Assembly: GCF_008369915.1 (NCBI RefSeq)
Contig: NZ_VSRN01000001.1
Span: forward strand, 1,426,001-1,490,000
DNA: 64,000 nt
Reading direction: 5' to 3'
DNA from: Dyadobacter sp. UC 10
GTDB taxonomy: Bacteria > Bacteroidota > Bacteroidia > Cytophagales > Spirosomataceae
Shown here: piece by piece, positions 35,693 through 42,868 of the stretch
Position numbering within the stretch: position 1 is the stretch's first letter
Layout of the letters: every line of letters starts with the position of its first letter
Position numbers and translations under genes: made by a program
The notes under the pieces: model-generated
Databases searched by the model: none
What the model saw: the letters and a program-made list of their open reading frames with translations, nothing else
What the model was told of the DNA's origin: nothing

Positions 35693-36070
35693 ATGAAAAC
35701 TTCAGTTAAAACTTTCGCATTAGCTTTCGCATTCGTAGCCGCTGCTTTCACTGCCAACGCAGAAGACAAAGAAGCAAAAAAAGCAGCCCTGGGAACAGGC
35801 GTTTATCCAACCAAAGCGGGTAAGATCAATGTTTTAGTAGACAAGAGCAACACTGAGTCCAACACAGTTTTGTTACTTAAAAATCAGCACGGAGAGGTTG
35901 TGTACCGTGAAACAGTTGATAAAAAACAACAAAAATTCGGTCGCGTTTTGAATCTCGACAGCATGGAAGCTGGTCAGTACAAGCTGGACATTATCAGCGG
36001 AAAGGATATTCAATCCAAAACTTTCCAGTTGTCGGAAGAAAAAGTAGAGCGTGTGGTGACCGTCAAGTAA
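35693..36070 (+). CDS. Small exported protein, DUF3244-like
   Basis: ATG at 35693 (MKTSVKTFALAFAFVAAAFT) gives a clear signal peptide cleaved after ANA, and a mature protein of about 104 residues. The mature part forms a single beta-sandwich-like domain with lysine-rich strands (INVLVDKSNTESNTVLLLKN, GEVVYRETVDKKQQKF, SMEAGQYKLDIISG). This resembles the small DUF3244/Por-secretion-tail-like Ig domains of Bacteroidota, though it is a stand-alone domain. It would be periplasmic or secreted; function unknown. The 300-nt region upstream contains the MFS terminator and no other gene. A terminator follows. Confidence 0.75.
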   Translation: MKTSVKTFALAFAFVAAAFTANAEDKEAKKAALGTGVYPTKAGKINVLVDKSNTESNTVLLLKNQHGEVVYRETVDKKQQKFGRVLNLDSMEAGQYKLDIISGKDIQSKTFQLSEEKVERVVTVK

Positions 36071-36092
36071 TTCACTTTTTAAGGTTCAGATC

Positions 36093-36126
36093 AAGCTCCC
36101 GGGTTCGCCCTGGGGGCTTTTTTTGT
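36093..36126 (+). terminator. Intrinsic terminator of the small exported protein gene
   Basis: An imperfect GC-rich hairpin (AGCTCCCGGG / CCCTGGGGGCT around TTCG) is followed by a T7 run, about 22 nt after the stop codon. Confidence 0.75.
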
Positions 36127-36238
36127 TTTTAAATTTTCGCAGAGTGTGTTACCTCCGGAGCAATGTTACGTCTAAGATTAAGGATAAACTTTAAAGTTCT
36201 ACTTTTTATAGAACTTTTGACTTAAATTTAACCAGGTG

Positions 36239-36577
36239 ATGCGACTTCAAGGGAAGGGTATTCTATTCAGGCTAAGGGATAAAAATCGTGGAAATGTTAA
36301 ATTGTCAAAAGCTATTGATCAGCTAATTCAAGATCTCGAGAATGCCAAAATTAACTCACTTAGCGAGATCAAACTGGTTCGTAGTGACGCCGAGAAAGTG
36401 CACAATGCAGGGTATTACTTTGTAGATATTCATAATCACAGGACCCTGATACTAGTAGTTATTGAGGATCAGGAAGCGACAATCGTTTGGGCTGGGCACC
36501 ATCAGGATTACGAACGAACATTTAGGAACAACAAAAAAAGCATTGAAAAATGGCTAAAAAACAACAGTCTGCTGTAA
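36239..36577 (+). CDS. RelE/HigB-type toxin of a type II toxin-antitoxin pair
   Basis: A basic protein of 112 residues with the RelE/HigB layout: two N-terminal helices (SKAIDQLIQDLENAK), then a beta sheet (YYFVDIHNHRTLILVVIED, ATIVWAGHHQDYERTF). HigB-like members are ribosome-dependent mRNA endonucleases; the terminal WAGHHQDY element is typical. The start is ATG 36239, immediately preceded by an in-frame GTG. The toxin gene comes first and overlaps the HTH antitoxin gene by 28 nt, the HigBA order. It has no neighbours suggesting another function. Confidence 0.82.
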   Translation: MRLQGKGILFRLRDKNRGNVKLSKAIDQLIQDLENAKINSLSEIKLVRSDAEKVHNAGYYFVDIHNHRTLILVVIEDQEATIVWAGHHQDYERTFRNNKKSIEKWLKNNSLL

Positions 36578-37197
36578 CGTCGGCCTTTGACGCCAGGGAG
36601 ATAGTGAGACGAGGCGAACTGACATCAGAACTGGATATGCAGCGAGCTGTGTGGGCGGAAAGATCTTTAAGGCTGCTTAGTAAGGAACAACCCGATCTGG
36701 AACCTTTGAGAAAACAAGTTAGAGATCTTATAATCAGTTATGAATCACTTCATTGGTCTGATTTTGACTCAATTCCAAAGAGCCAGTTTAAGGAGAGCGA
36801 CAAAGCAGAGAGGCAAGTCAAAAAAGAATTTGTCTTTTTCAAACGAAGAAAGGAATTGATCATCGCAAAACTGAAAAATTATGGTCTTAATCAAAATGAT
36901 CTCGCCGTACTCCTCGCTCACAGTAAGTCGTATATTTCTGAGCTGCTTAGCGGCACACGGTCATTTGCGATGAACGACTTAATTATCATTCACAAATTGT
37001 TCGACATTAAACTAGACGAGCTTATCAACATAGAAATACCGGCGGAAGTTGAGATCAGGTTTAAAGATGTGATTCAAAAGGCAGCTAAAAGGGAAAGAGA
37101 TTCTTCTCAAACAATCCCCGCCGCCGAGTTGCAGACTGACGCTGCAAAACCAGGCAAGCCATATAGTGACAGTAAAGCATACAGAAAACATATATAG
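36550..37197 (+). CDS. HTH (XRE/HigA-like) antitoxin
   Basis: A 215-residue protein whose Cro/C1-type helix-turn-helix lies in its centre-right part (about 110-165, LKNYGLNQNDLAVLLAHSKS and YISELLSGTRSFAMNDL). The N-terminal 105 residues are charged and helical and could be the toxin-binding part. The C-terminal 40 residues are polar and probably disordered. It overlaps the toxin gene by 28 nt, so expression is coupled. HigA-type antitoxins commonly repress their own operon. It is longer than the ~100-residue classical HigA. Confidence 0.82.
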   Translation: MAKKQQSAVTSAFDAREIVRRGELTSELDMQRAVWAERSLRLLSKEQPDLEPLRKQVRDLIISYESLHWSDFDSIPKSQFKESDKAERQVKKEFVFFKRRKELIIAKLKNYGLNQNDLAVLLAHSKSYISELLSGTRSFAMNDLIIIHKLFDIKLDELINIEIPAEVEIRFKDVIQKAAKRERDSSQTIPAAELQTDAAKPGKPYSDSKAYRKHI

Positions 37198-37290
37198 AAA
37201 AGTATTCGTAGCGTGGGTTAGGACTTAAAATAAGGAGATAAACCTTTCAAAAACCTTTTCCAGTTGTTTTCAACACTCTAACAACTGATA

Positions 37291-38403
37291 ATGAACTCCC
37301 GTCGCGATTTTCTACAAAAGCTTTCACTAGGCATCGGAGCTGCCACGCTTACTGATCTGACTCCCGGCACAGCTGCTAATGTCACTTCCAATCAACCCGC
37401 CGACAAGCAACTCCGCGTCGCATTAATGGGCCTTGGCGGTTATGCAAATATTGTGGCGCGCGGCATGAAAGAATGTAAAACCGCGAAATTGGTGGGAATT
37501 GTAACCGGTACGCCGTCTAAAATTCCGGAATGGAAACAGAAATATGGGATTGAGGATAAGAATGTATACAACTACGAAAATCTGCACGAGATCAAAAACA
37601 ACCCGGATATTGATCTGGTATATGTGATCACCCCCAACTCGCTGCATCACAAACATGTATTGCAAGTTGCAGCTGCCGGAAAACATGTAGTTTGTGAAAA
37701 ACCGGTGGCCGACAATGCGAAACAAGCCAGGGAAATGATCGCGGCTTGTGAAAAGGCCGGGGTGAAATTTTACATTGGTTATCGGTTGCATTTTGAACCG
37801 CATACCAAAGAACTGATCAGAATGCGTGAGGCCGGGGAATTTGGTAAAATTATGCACGTCAACAATTATGCAGGTTTCAAAATCGGCGATCCCACGCAGT
37901 GGAGACTAAAAAAAGCATTGGCAGGAGGCGGCGCGATGATGGACGTGGGGGTTTATTCCACTAATGGAGCGAGGTATTGTACCGGCGAGGAGCCGATCTG
38001 GGTTACGGCGCAGGAATCTAAAACGGATCCTGTGAAATTTAAAGATGTGGACGAAACGGTTACTTTTCAACTCGGTTTTCCAAGTGGAATCATTGCCAAC
38101 TGCGGCTGCACTTATAATTTCAATCACGTAGAAATGCTGCGCCTGATGGGCGAGAAAGGCTGGGCGGAAATGAACCCTGCCTTTGGTTATGGCCCGATCC
38201 GCGGTACCACACACAAAGGTGCCATCGACCAGCCCGACGTAAATCATCAGGCTTACCAAATGGACGGCATCGCAGACGCGATTTTAAATGGAAAACCAGA
38301 CCCGAATGTAACCGGCGAAGAAGGATTAAAGGATATGCTGGTGATCGACGCTGTTTACGAATCGCTGCGCAAGAATGGGGCGAAGGTCTTTATCAAAAAA
38401 TAA
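37291..38403 (+). CDS. Tat-exported Gfo/Idh/MocA oxidoreductase, glucose-fructose-oxidoreductase-like (copy A)
   Basis: A 370-residue NADP-dependent-type oxidoreductase with a twin-arginine signal (MNSRRDFLQKLSLGIGAATL), so it is exported already folded with its cofactor. The Rossmann motif is MGLGGYANIVARGM (about 46), the catalytic-type EKP is in VVCEKPVADN (about 133), and WRLKKALAGGGAMMDVG (about 208) with the GARYCTGEEP segment strongly recalls Zymomonas glucose-fructose oxidoreductase. That enzyme keeps NADP bound and couples sugar oxidation to ketose reduction in the periplasm. It is about three-quarters identical by eye to the next gene, 12 nt downstream. GH109-type NAD-dependent glycosidases share this fold and are an alternative. 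Confidence 0.88.
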   Translation: MNSRRDFLQKLSLGIGAATLTDLTPGTAANVTSNQPADKQLRVALMGLGGYANIVARGMKECKTAKLVGIVTGTPSKIPEWKQKYGIEDKNVYNYENLHEIKNNPDIDLVYVITPNSLHHKHVLQVAAAGKHVVCEKPVADNAKQAREMIAACEKAGVKFYIGYRLHFEPHTKELIRMREAGEFGKIMHVNNYAGFKIGDPTQWRLKKALAGGGAMMDVGVYSTNGARYCTGEEPIWVTAQESKTDPVKFKDVDETVTFQLGFPSGIIANCGCTYNFNHVEMLRLMGEKGWAEMNPAFGYGPIRGTTHKGAIDQPDVNHQAYQMDGIADAILNGKPDPNVTGEEGLKDMLVIDAVYESLRKNGAKVFIKK

Positions 38404-38415
38404 TTACGCATTACT

Positions 38416-39528
38416 ATGGATTCTCGTCGGGATTTTCTTCAAAAACTAACATTAGGAATCGGCGCTACCGCCCTCTCCGATTTGCCGGCAGCTGCGAGCG
38501 AACTTTACTCCGGCCCAAAAGCCGACAAGCAATTGCGGGTCGCAATTATGGGTCTGGGCAGCTACGGAACGCGCGTGGCCGAGGCAATGAAAGATTGCAA
38601 AATGGCCACGCTGGTCGGTGCCGTTTCGGGTACACCTGCCAAGCTGGAAGACTGGAAAAAGAAATACAATATTCCCGAAAAGAACACTTATAACTACGAA
38701 ACCGTCAGCAAGATCAAGGATAATCCGGAAATCGACCTGGTGTACATTACCACACCTAACTCACTGCATCACAAACACGTACTTCAAATTGCAGCGGCTG
38801 GGAAACACGTACTTTGTGAAAAACCGGTAGCTGACAATGCCAAGCAAACCCGGGAAATGATCGCGGCTTGCGAGAAGGCCGGAGTAAGATTTTACATTGG
38901 TTACCGCATGCATTTTGAGCCGCACACCCGCGAGCTGATCCGCATGCGCGAGTCGGGCGAGCTGGGTAAAATCATGCACGTGAACAATTATATGGGTTTC
39001 AAATCCGGCGATCCGAATCAATGGAGGCTGAAAAAGGCTTTGGCTGGCGGCGGCGCGATGATGGATGTGGGGATTTACGCTTTGAATGGCGCACGGTATG
39101 CGACAGGCGAAGAGCCTATTTGGGTGACGGCCCAGGAAACCAAAACCGACCCGGTGAAATTCAAAGAAGTGGATGAAACGATTATGTTTCAGCTCGGCTT
39201 CCCGAGCGGCGTAGTAGCGAGCTGCGGCACGACTTACAATTTTAATAATTATGAAAGACTGTATGTGATCGGCGAAAAAGGGTTTGTGGAACTCAGTCCC
39301 GCATTCAGCTACGGTCCAATCAAAGGCCGGACGCACAATGGTCCGATGAACCAGCCCGTGATCACCCACCAAACCCTGCAAATGGACGGAATCGCCGACA
39401 TTATTCTCAACAACAAGCCCGACCCGAATGTAAGTGGCGCCGAGGGATTGAAGGATATGATCGTGGTCGACGCGGTCTACGAATCCATCCGCAAAGGCGG
39501 GGCGAAAATTATGTTAGCAGGCAAATAG
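38416..39528 (+). CDS. Tat-exported Gfo/Idh/MocA oxidoreductase, glucose-fructose-oxidoreductase-like (copy B)
   Basis: A tandem paralogue of the preceding gene with the same length (370 residues), the same twin-arginine signal (MDSRRDFLQKLTLGIGATAL), Rossmann motif (MGLGSYGTRVAEAM) and EKP motif (VLCEKPVADN). Both copies are open and keep all recognisable motifs. Differences cluster in the Tat peptide, the YNF(N/H) segment (about 275) and the C-terminal substrate side (FSYGPIKGRTHNGPM versus FGYGPIRGTTHKGAI), which points to divergence in substrate rather than decay. It lies 12 nt after copy A and 24 nt before the GH18 gene, so the three form one operon. Confidence 0.88.
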   Translation: MDSRRDFLQKLTLGIGATALSDLPAAASELYSGPKADKQLRVAIMGLGSYGTRVAEAMKDCKMATLVGAVSGTPAKLEDWKKKYNIPEKNTYNYETVSKIKDNPEIDLVYITTPNSLHHKHVLQIAAAGKHVLCEKPVADNAKQTREMIAACEKAGVRFYIGYRMHFEPHTRELIRMRESGELGKIMHVNNYMGFKSGDPNQWRLKKALAGGGAMMDVGIYALNGARYATGEEPIWVTAQETKTDPVKFKEVDETIMFQLGFPSGVVASCGTTYNFNNYERLYVIGEKGFVELSPAFSYGPIKGRTHNGPMNQPVITHQTLQMDGIADIILNNKPDPNVSGAEGLKDMIVVDAVYESIRKGGAKIMLAGK

Positions 39529-39552
39529 CTTTTCTCACTCCAAAGAATCACC

Positions 39553-40548
39553 ATGAAATTCCCGAAGTTGTTCATTCAATGCATCTCCGCCTTCATGGTG
39601 ATTCTTGCATTTAATACTAGTTGCAGTAAGAAAAGCGTCAGCGTTTCTAAAGGCGAAAATTCCTATGCTACATTTAAAGTGATCGGCTATTTACCCAATG
39701 GCAACAATCTGCAAGCTGGTGCCAATCAGGTTGATTTTACCAAAATCACACATTTGTACATTGCTTTTATCAATCCAGATTCGCTCGGGAACCTCACAAG
39801 AACTGAATATCTTAAAGAAGTTGCCACACTCGCGCATTCGAAAAACGTAAAGATCATGGCTTCGATCGGCGGCGGCGGCGCGCCGAAATATTATCCTTCT
39901 TTTTTAATTGGAGAAAAGAAAGAAAAACTAATCAAAGACCTTGTAAATCTGGCAGTTGACAACAACCTCGACGGTATTGACGTAGACCTGGAAGGCGCAT
40001 TGATCGATGCTAATTACGAAAGTTTTGTGATCGATTTGGCAGCTGCATTGAGACAGAAAAACAAACTCATTACAGCCGCCATCGCCACAGTTTACAAAAC
40101 TCAGTTTACCGACAAAGCATTGGCACAATTCGATTTCGTCAACATCATGTCTTACGACCGCACCGGCCCGTGGCGCCCAGACAAACCCGGCCCGCACGCC
40201 CCCTACTCCATGGCCGAAGAAGACCTCCAATACTGGCTCGAAACCCGCAAAATCCCCAGAGAAAAACTTACACTCGGCGTCCCATTCTACGGCTACGGCT
40301 TCGGCGGCACCGCCCCGGAAAGTATGTCTTATAAAAACATTCTCCGGCAATATCCCGACTCCATTAACCAGGATCAGATGCATTTGAATGGCGGGGTGGT
40401 TTATTATAATGGTCTGCCTACGATTCGAAAGAAAACGGAACTGGCGAAGCAGAAGGTGAGTGGGGTGATGATCTGGCAGTTGTTGCAGGATAGTACCGGG
40501 GTGAAGTCGTTGTTGGGGGAGATTGATGGGGTGGTGAGGGGGAAATGA
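39553..40548 (+). CDS. Glycoside hydrolase family 18 lipoprotein
   Basis: A 331-residue lipoprotein with a lipobox (FNTSC, Cys about 24) and a single GH18 TIM barrel. The catalytic signature is LDGIDVDLEG (about 135-144, DxxDxDxE with the proton-donating Glu). SIGGGGAPKYYPSF is the conserved strand-3 SxGG motif, and VNIMSYDRTGPW and LTLGVPFYGYGF are the downstream blocks. Family members are chitinases or endo-beta-N-acetylglucosaminidases; with no chitin-binding domain and a short barrel, the endo-glucosaminidase type is possible. It is the third gene of an operon with two periplasmic oxidoreductases. Confidence 0.93.
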   Translation: MKFPKLFIQCISAFMVILAFNTSCSKKSVSVSKGENSYATFKVIGYLPNGNNLQAGANQVDFTKITHLYIAFINPDSLGNLTRTEYLKEVATLAHSKNVKIMASIGGGGAPKYYPSFLIGEKKEKLIKDLVNLAVDNNLDGIDVDLEGALIDANYESFVIDLAAALRQKNKLITAAIATVYKTQFTDKALAQFDFVNIMSYDRTGPWRPDKPGPHAPYSMAEEDLQYWLETRKIPREKLTLGVPFYGYGFGGTAPESMSYKNILRQYPDSINQDQMHLNGGVVYYNGLPTIRKKTELAKQKVSGVMIWQLLQDSTGVKSLLGEIDGVVRGK

Positions 40549-40592
40549 TTTCTTGCGATATTCGCAGTATTCTTACACACTGTTTTCTATTA

Positions 40593-41033
40593 ATGAATCT
40601 TGACAAATACACACTAAAAGCAGAGGAAGAATCGACAGTTTTTTGGTTTGAGAGTATTGGTCCGAAGGGAACGATATCAAAGATTGTTCAATTCGAACTC
40701 ATTGAGGAAAACGGGTATTATAACCTGGCTCTTGGCGATTTCGATCCGCTAACCGGCGGTGTCAATGACTTGAGTGTTTCCAACAACCGGGATACAGATA
40801 AAGTCTTGGCTACCGTTGCCGCAGCTCTTTTCCGATTTCTTGATCAATATCCAGACGCAGTCGTTTATGCAGAAGGCAGTACCGATACACGAACAAGACT
40901 TTATCAAATGGGTATCACAAGGTTTTACGAAGAGGCTAGATCCCAACTTTATCTTTTTGGAAAATTGGATGGGAGGTTCGTTCCTTTTGTTCCCAATGAA
41001 AGATATAGCGCTTTCCTCGTGAAAAGAAAATAG
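40593..41033 (+). CDS. DUF6934-like protein, first gene of a repeated small module (copy 1)
   Basis: The protein of 146 residues starts at ATG 40593 (MNLDKYTLKAEEESTVFWF). An earlier in-frame ATG at 40545 overlaps the GH18 stop but adds an unlikely segment. Family-like blocks are WFESIGPKGTISKIVQF, YNLALGDFDPLTGGVND, LSVSNNRDTDKVLATVAAALFRF and YAEGSTDTRTRLYQMGI. No enzyme motif is known for DUF6934. It is followed 12 nt later by a 58-residue gene. The same two-gene order recurs at 44973-45678 with clear similarity, which suggests the pair acts together. No signal peptide. Confidence 0.75.
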   Translation: MNLDKYTLKAEEESTVFWFESIGPKGTISKIVQFELIEENGYYNLALGDFDPLTGGVNDLSVSNNRDTDKVLATVAAALFRFLDQYPDAVVYAEGSTDTRTRLYQMGITRFYEEARSQLYLFGKLDGRFVPFVPNERYSAFLVKRK

Positions 41034-41045
41034 TTAAATTGCATT

Positions 41046-41222
41046 ATGAAAAAGGCAGAAAAAAAGTGGTCAGAAGTTGTTCCGAAGGTGGAAATTGACC
41101 CATCATTAGCTAAATATCGAAATACTAGCCTTTTCCCGGAAAAAGTTGCGAAGGCGAAAGAGTCGCTTAAAAATTCCTTTATTCCTGAAATCATGCGCCC
41201 CAAAGTGCCTGCTGAAAAGTGA
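41046..41222 (+). CDS. Small partner protein with LFPEK motif (copy 1, 58 aa)
   Basis: ATG 41046 opens a 58-codon frame 12 nt after the DUF6934-like gene. The product is lysine-rich and ends near PKVPAEK. Its centre, YRNTSLFPEKVAKAKESLKN, shares the LFPEK-x-A-(K/R)-A pattern and following LK with the 56-residue gene at 45508, which also follows a DUF6934-like gene. Shared motif, size and order in two places support a real gene. Its stop overlaps the GTG start of the phosphatase-like gene (GTGA), implying translational coupling. It could be an antitoxin-like or regulatory partner, but nothing shows this directly. Confidence 0.7.
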   Translation: MKKAEKKWSEVVPKVEIDPSLAKYRNTSLFPEKVAKAKESLKNSFIPEIMRPKVPAEK

Positions 41223-41560
41223 GCCGACCCAATATCCTGGTCATTTGCGGAAGAAATAAAAGGCGAAGCCGCACGGCTGAGCATATCTTCAAGAATGACT
41301 TTCGCTTCAATATCCGATCCGCTGGTCTAAGTCCTCAAAGCAATAGAAAAATTTCTGAAAACGACTTGAACTGGGCTGATTTGGTACTGGTGATGGAAAC
41401 CGATCAGAAAACCAAGATCCGGAAAGTGTATCAGCATTTGGAGCTACCTGCGATTGAAGTGCTCGAAATCGCGGATGATTATGAATTTATGGATGAAGAG
41501 CTTGTTGACACTTTGAAAGTCAAAATGAATGCTTTATTAGCTTTGAATTACGAGCTATAA
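41219..41560 (+). CDS. Low-molecular-weight protein-tyrosine-phosphatase-like protein
   Basis: A protein of 113 residues starting at GTG 41219, 4-nt overlap with the preceding small gene. The N-terminus NILVICGRNKRRSRTAE contains the CX5R(S/T) P-loop of low-molecular-weight tyrosine phosphatases, with Cys at about 9 and Arg at about 15. The conventional second Cys is an Arg. The domain continues with SAGLSPQSNRKI and LVLVMETDQKTKI, but the family's DP-x-x-D acid loop is replaced by EIADDYEFMDEELV. Length is shorter than the usual ~150 residues. The family also includes arsenate reductases; the C-terminal acid DDYEF may supply the general acid. Coupling to the DUF6934 module is notable. Confidence 0.75.
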   Translation: MSRPNILVICGRNKRRSRTAEHIFKNDFRFNIRSAGLSPQSNRKISENDLNWADLVLVMETDQKTKIRKVYQHLELPAIEVLEIADDYEFMDEELVDTLKVKMNALLALNYEL

Positions 41561-41770
41561 ATAGACCAGCTCTTCCAATCGGACTCCCAGCGCCAAAGCA
41601 ATCTCATACAAAGAATAAAGCGAAGGCGATACCTTTCCATTCTCTATCCTTTCAATTGATTGCCTGTCTTTTTCACAAGCCCGGGCCAGATCTGACTGAC
41701 TCCAACCTTTTTCTGTTCGGAGTTGAACAATCCTTTTTCCTACTAGTTTTTGCAGTTCAATTTTTTCCAC
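41555..41770 (-). CDS. Small XRE-family HTH regulator (1 of 4)
   Basis: A 71-residue Cro/C1-type HTH protein with a complete domain: VGKRIVQLRTEKGWSQSDLARACEKDRQSIERIENGKVSPSLYSL in the first 55 residues, with the recognition helix QSIERIENG. It starts at GTG 41770, overlapping the stop of the next upstream HTH gene by 1 nt (TAGTG). Its 3' end overlaps the phosphatase-like gene by 6 nt convergently. Such single-domain proteins act as antitoxins or repressors. It is most similar in style to phage and mobile-element regulators. Confidence 0.85.
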   Translation of the reverse strand: MEKIELQKLVGKRIVQLRTEKGWSQSDLARACEKDRQSIERIENGKVSPSLYSLYEIALALGVRLEELVYL

Positions 41771-41985
41771 TAGGAAGGCAGTTCCAAGTCTTTGAAAACT
41801 GCTTTTAGCAGATCACATGGATCAACATCCATTGCAAGCGCAATCAGGTAGAGTTCTTTTGCTCTTAAATGCGAGCCTTCTTTTAGAGTCAGTTCGCTAA
41901 TTCTTGAAGCACTGATACCAGTCTTGCGCGAAATCTCCGCTTTATTAATTGACTTTCTTCCGAGATATAGGCCCAATTCTGTCAT
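41770..41985 (-). CDS. Small XRE-family HTH regulator (2 of 4)
   Basis: A 71-residue HTH protein with ISRKTGISASRISELTLKEGSHLRAKEL and a LIALAMDVDPCDLLKAV tail typical of Cro/C1 domains. The first helix is short and the domain is somewhat divergent from gene 1. It overlaps gene 1 by 1 nt and is separated from the next HTH gene by 30 nt, so all four are probably one transcript from the promoter region near 42.5 kb. Confidence 0.8.
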   Translation of the reverse strand: MTELGLYLGRKSINKAEISRKTGISASRISELTLKEGSHLRAKELYLIALAMDVDPCDLLKAVFKDLELPS

Positions 41986-42015
41986 AGATTTTACTTACCA
42001 GATAGAAAATTGCTT

Positions 42016-42225
42016 TCACTTAGAGGATATGAAAAGCTCTCTAACATCCACATCCAGCAACTTCGCAATCTCATAAAAAGTCTCGATCGTAGGTTGCATA
42101 TCATTTGTGCACCAGCGAGATACTGTTGATTTATCTTTGCCAGTTACCGCTGCTAACCATTTGGCCGACTTTTCCTTTTCCGCGAGAACAATCTTAATCC
42201 GATTATACTTTCGTTTAGACATCAT
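42016..42225 (-). CDS. Small XRE-family HTH regulator (3 of 4)
   Basis: A 69-residue HTH protein: KYNRIKIVLAEKEKSAKWLA, VTGKDKSTVSRWCTNDMQPT, IETFYEIAKLLDVDVRELF. The start is ATG 42225 or the adjacent ATG at 42222. It is a close paralogue of gene 4: both share YNRIK-VLAEK, STVS/TTVS-(R/K)WCTND-QP and IET plus VDVRELL/F. The start codon overlaps the TGA stop of gene 4 (ATGA), so they are translationally coupled and arose by tandem duplication. Confidence 0.85.
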   Translation of the reverse strand: MMSKRKYNRIKIVLAEKEKSAKWLAAVTGKDKSTVSRWCTNDMQPTIETFYEIAKLLDVDVRELFISSK

Positions 42226-42434
42226 TTCTTACTTGAAACCAGAAGCTCGCGAACGTCGACTTCAAGCACATCTGCAATCTTAAAGAGTGTCTCAATAGGT
42301 GGTTGTACATCATTTGTACACCACTTCGAAACTGTGGTTTTATTCCTATCCAATTCCTCTGCCAGCCAAATATTAGTTTTCCCCTTCTCCGCAAGAACTG
42401 CTTTTATTCTATTATAAGTCTTGTTTTCCGCCAT
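42222..42434 (-). CDS. Small XRE-family HTH regulator (4 of 4, first transcribed)
   Basis: A 70-residue HTH protein from ATG 42434 (MAENKTYNRIKAVLAEKGK); an upstream start at 42455 is in frame but adds a segment absent from its paralogue. The domain runs through TNIWLAEELDRNKTTVSKWC and NDVQPPIETLFKIADVLEV. It is the promoter-proximal gene of the HTH group and faces the divergently transcribed SymE-type gene across a 165-nt AT-rich region, so it is the likeliest to regulate both. Confidence 0.85.
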   Translation of the reverse strand: MAENKTYNRIKAVLAEKGKTNIWLAEELDRNKTTVSKWCTNDVQPPIETLFKIADVLEVDVRELLVSSKK

Positions 42435-42599
42435 TGAAGTGATATCAAGTACCATTTTAGTGGTAAGATAGCCACAACAAAAAACTTAAATTTCGAAAAT
42501 AAATAGTATATTTAATCACTTAAATATCTTTACAAAACACTATAATTGCATATAATGACACTTATTACCAATTTTGATAAAATCATTTAAATCCACGCG
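42435..42599. promoter_or_regulatory. AT-rich divergent control region between HTH genes and SymE
   Basis: 165 nt, very AT-rich, with three TTAAAT-containing words (near 42485, 42520 and 42590) and several TATA/ATAAT stretches. It must hold promoters for both directions and is a candidate operator for the HTH proteins. Exact -33/-7 pairs could not be fixed. Confidence 0.4.
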
Positions 42600-42827
42600 A
42601 TGCGCATCCTATCACCCAAAGCCCGCCAACTAAAAATTTATTCCAAGTATCAACAACCTTCACAATGGAAATCGAAGTTAGTCCCCGAAATCCGGCTTTG
42701 TGGAAAGTGGCTGGAAGATATGGGCTTTGATTACGGAGAGCACGTCACCCTTCGGTTGGAAGGTGAGAGACTGATTATTGAGCCAGTCGGTGAGTTGAGG
42801 AAGAATCCGCAGCTTGAAATCTGGTGA
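42600..42827 (+). CDS. SymE family toxin-like protein
   Basis: A 75-residue protein that matches the SymE family: RQLKIYSKYQ, then the signature VPEIRLCGKWLEDMGFDYGE, then VTLRLEGERLIIEPV. In E. coli SymE is an SOS-induced toxin with an AbrB-like fold, controlled by the cis antisense RNA SymR. The position of any SymR equivalent cannot be read here. It starts at ATG 42600, diverges from the four HTH genes, and is followed by a separate toxin-antitoxin pair. Confidence 0.85.
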   Translation: MRILSPKARQLKIYSKYQQPSQWKSKLVPEIRLCGKWLEDMGFDYGEHVTLRLEGERLIIEPVGELRKNPQLEIW

Positions 42828-42868
42828 AAAACATTAAATTTGGTTAAACTACTAGCGACTTTAAGATT

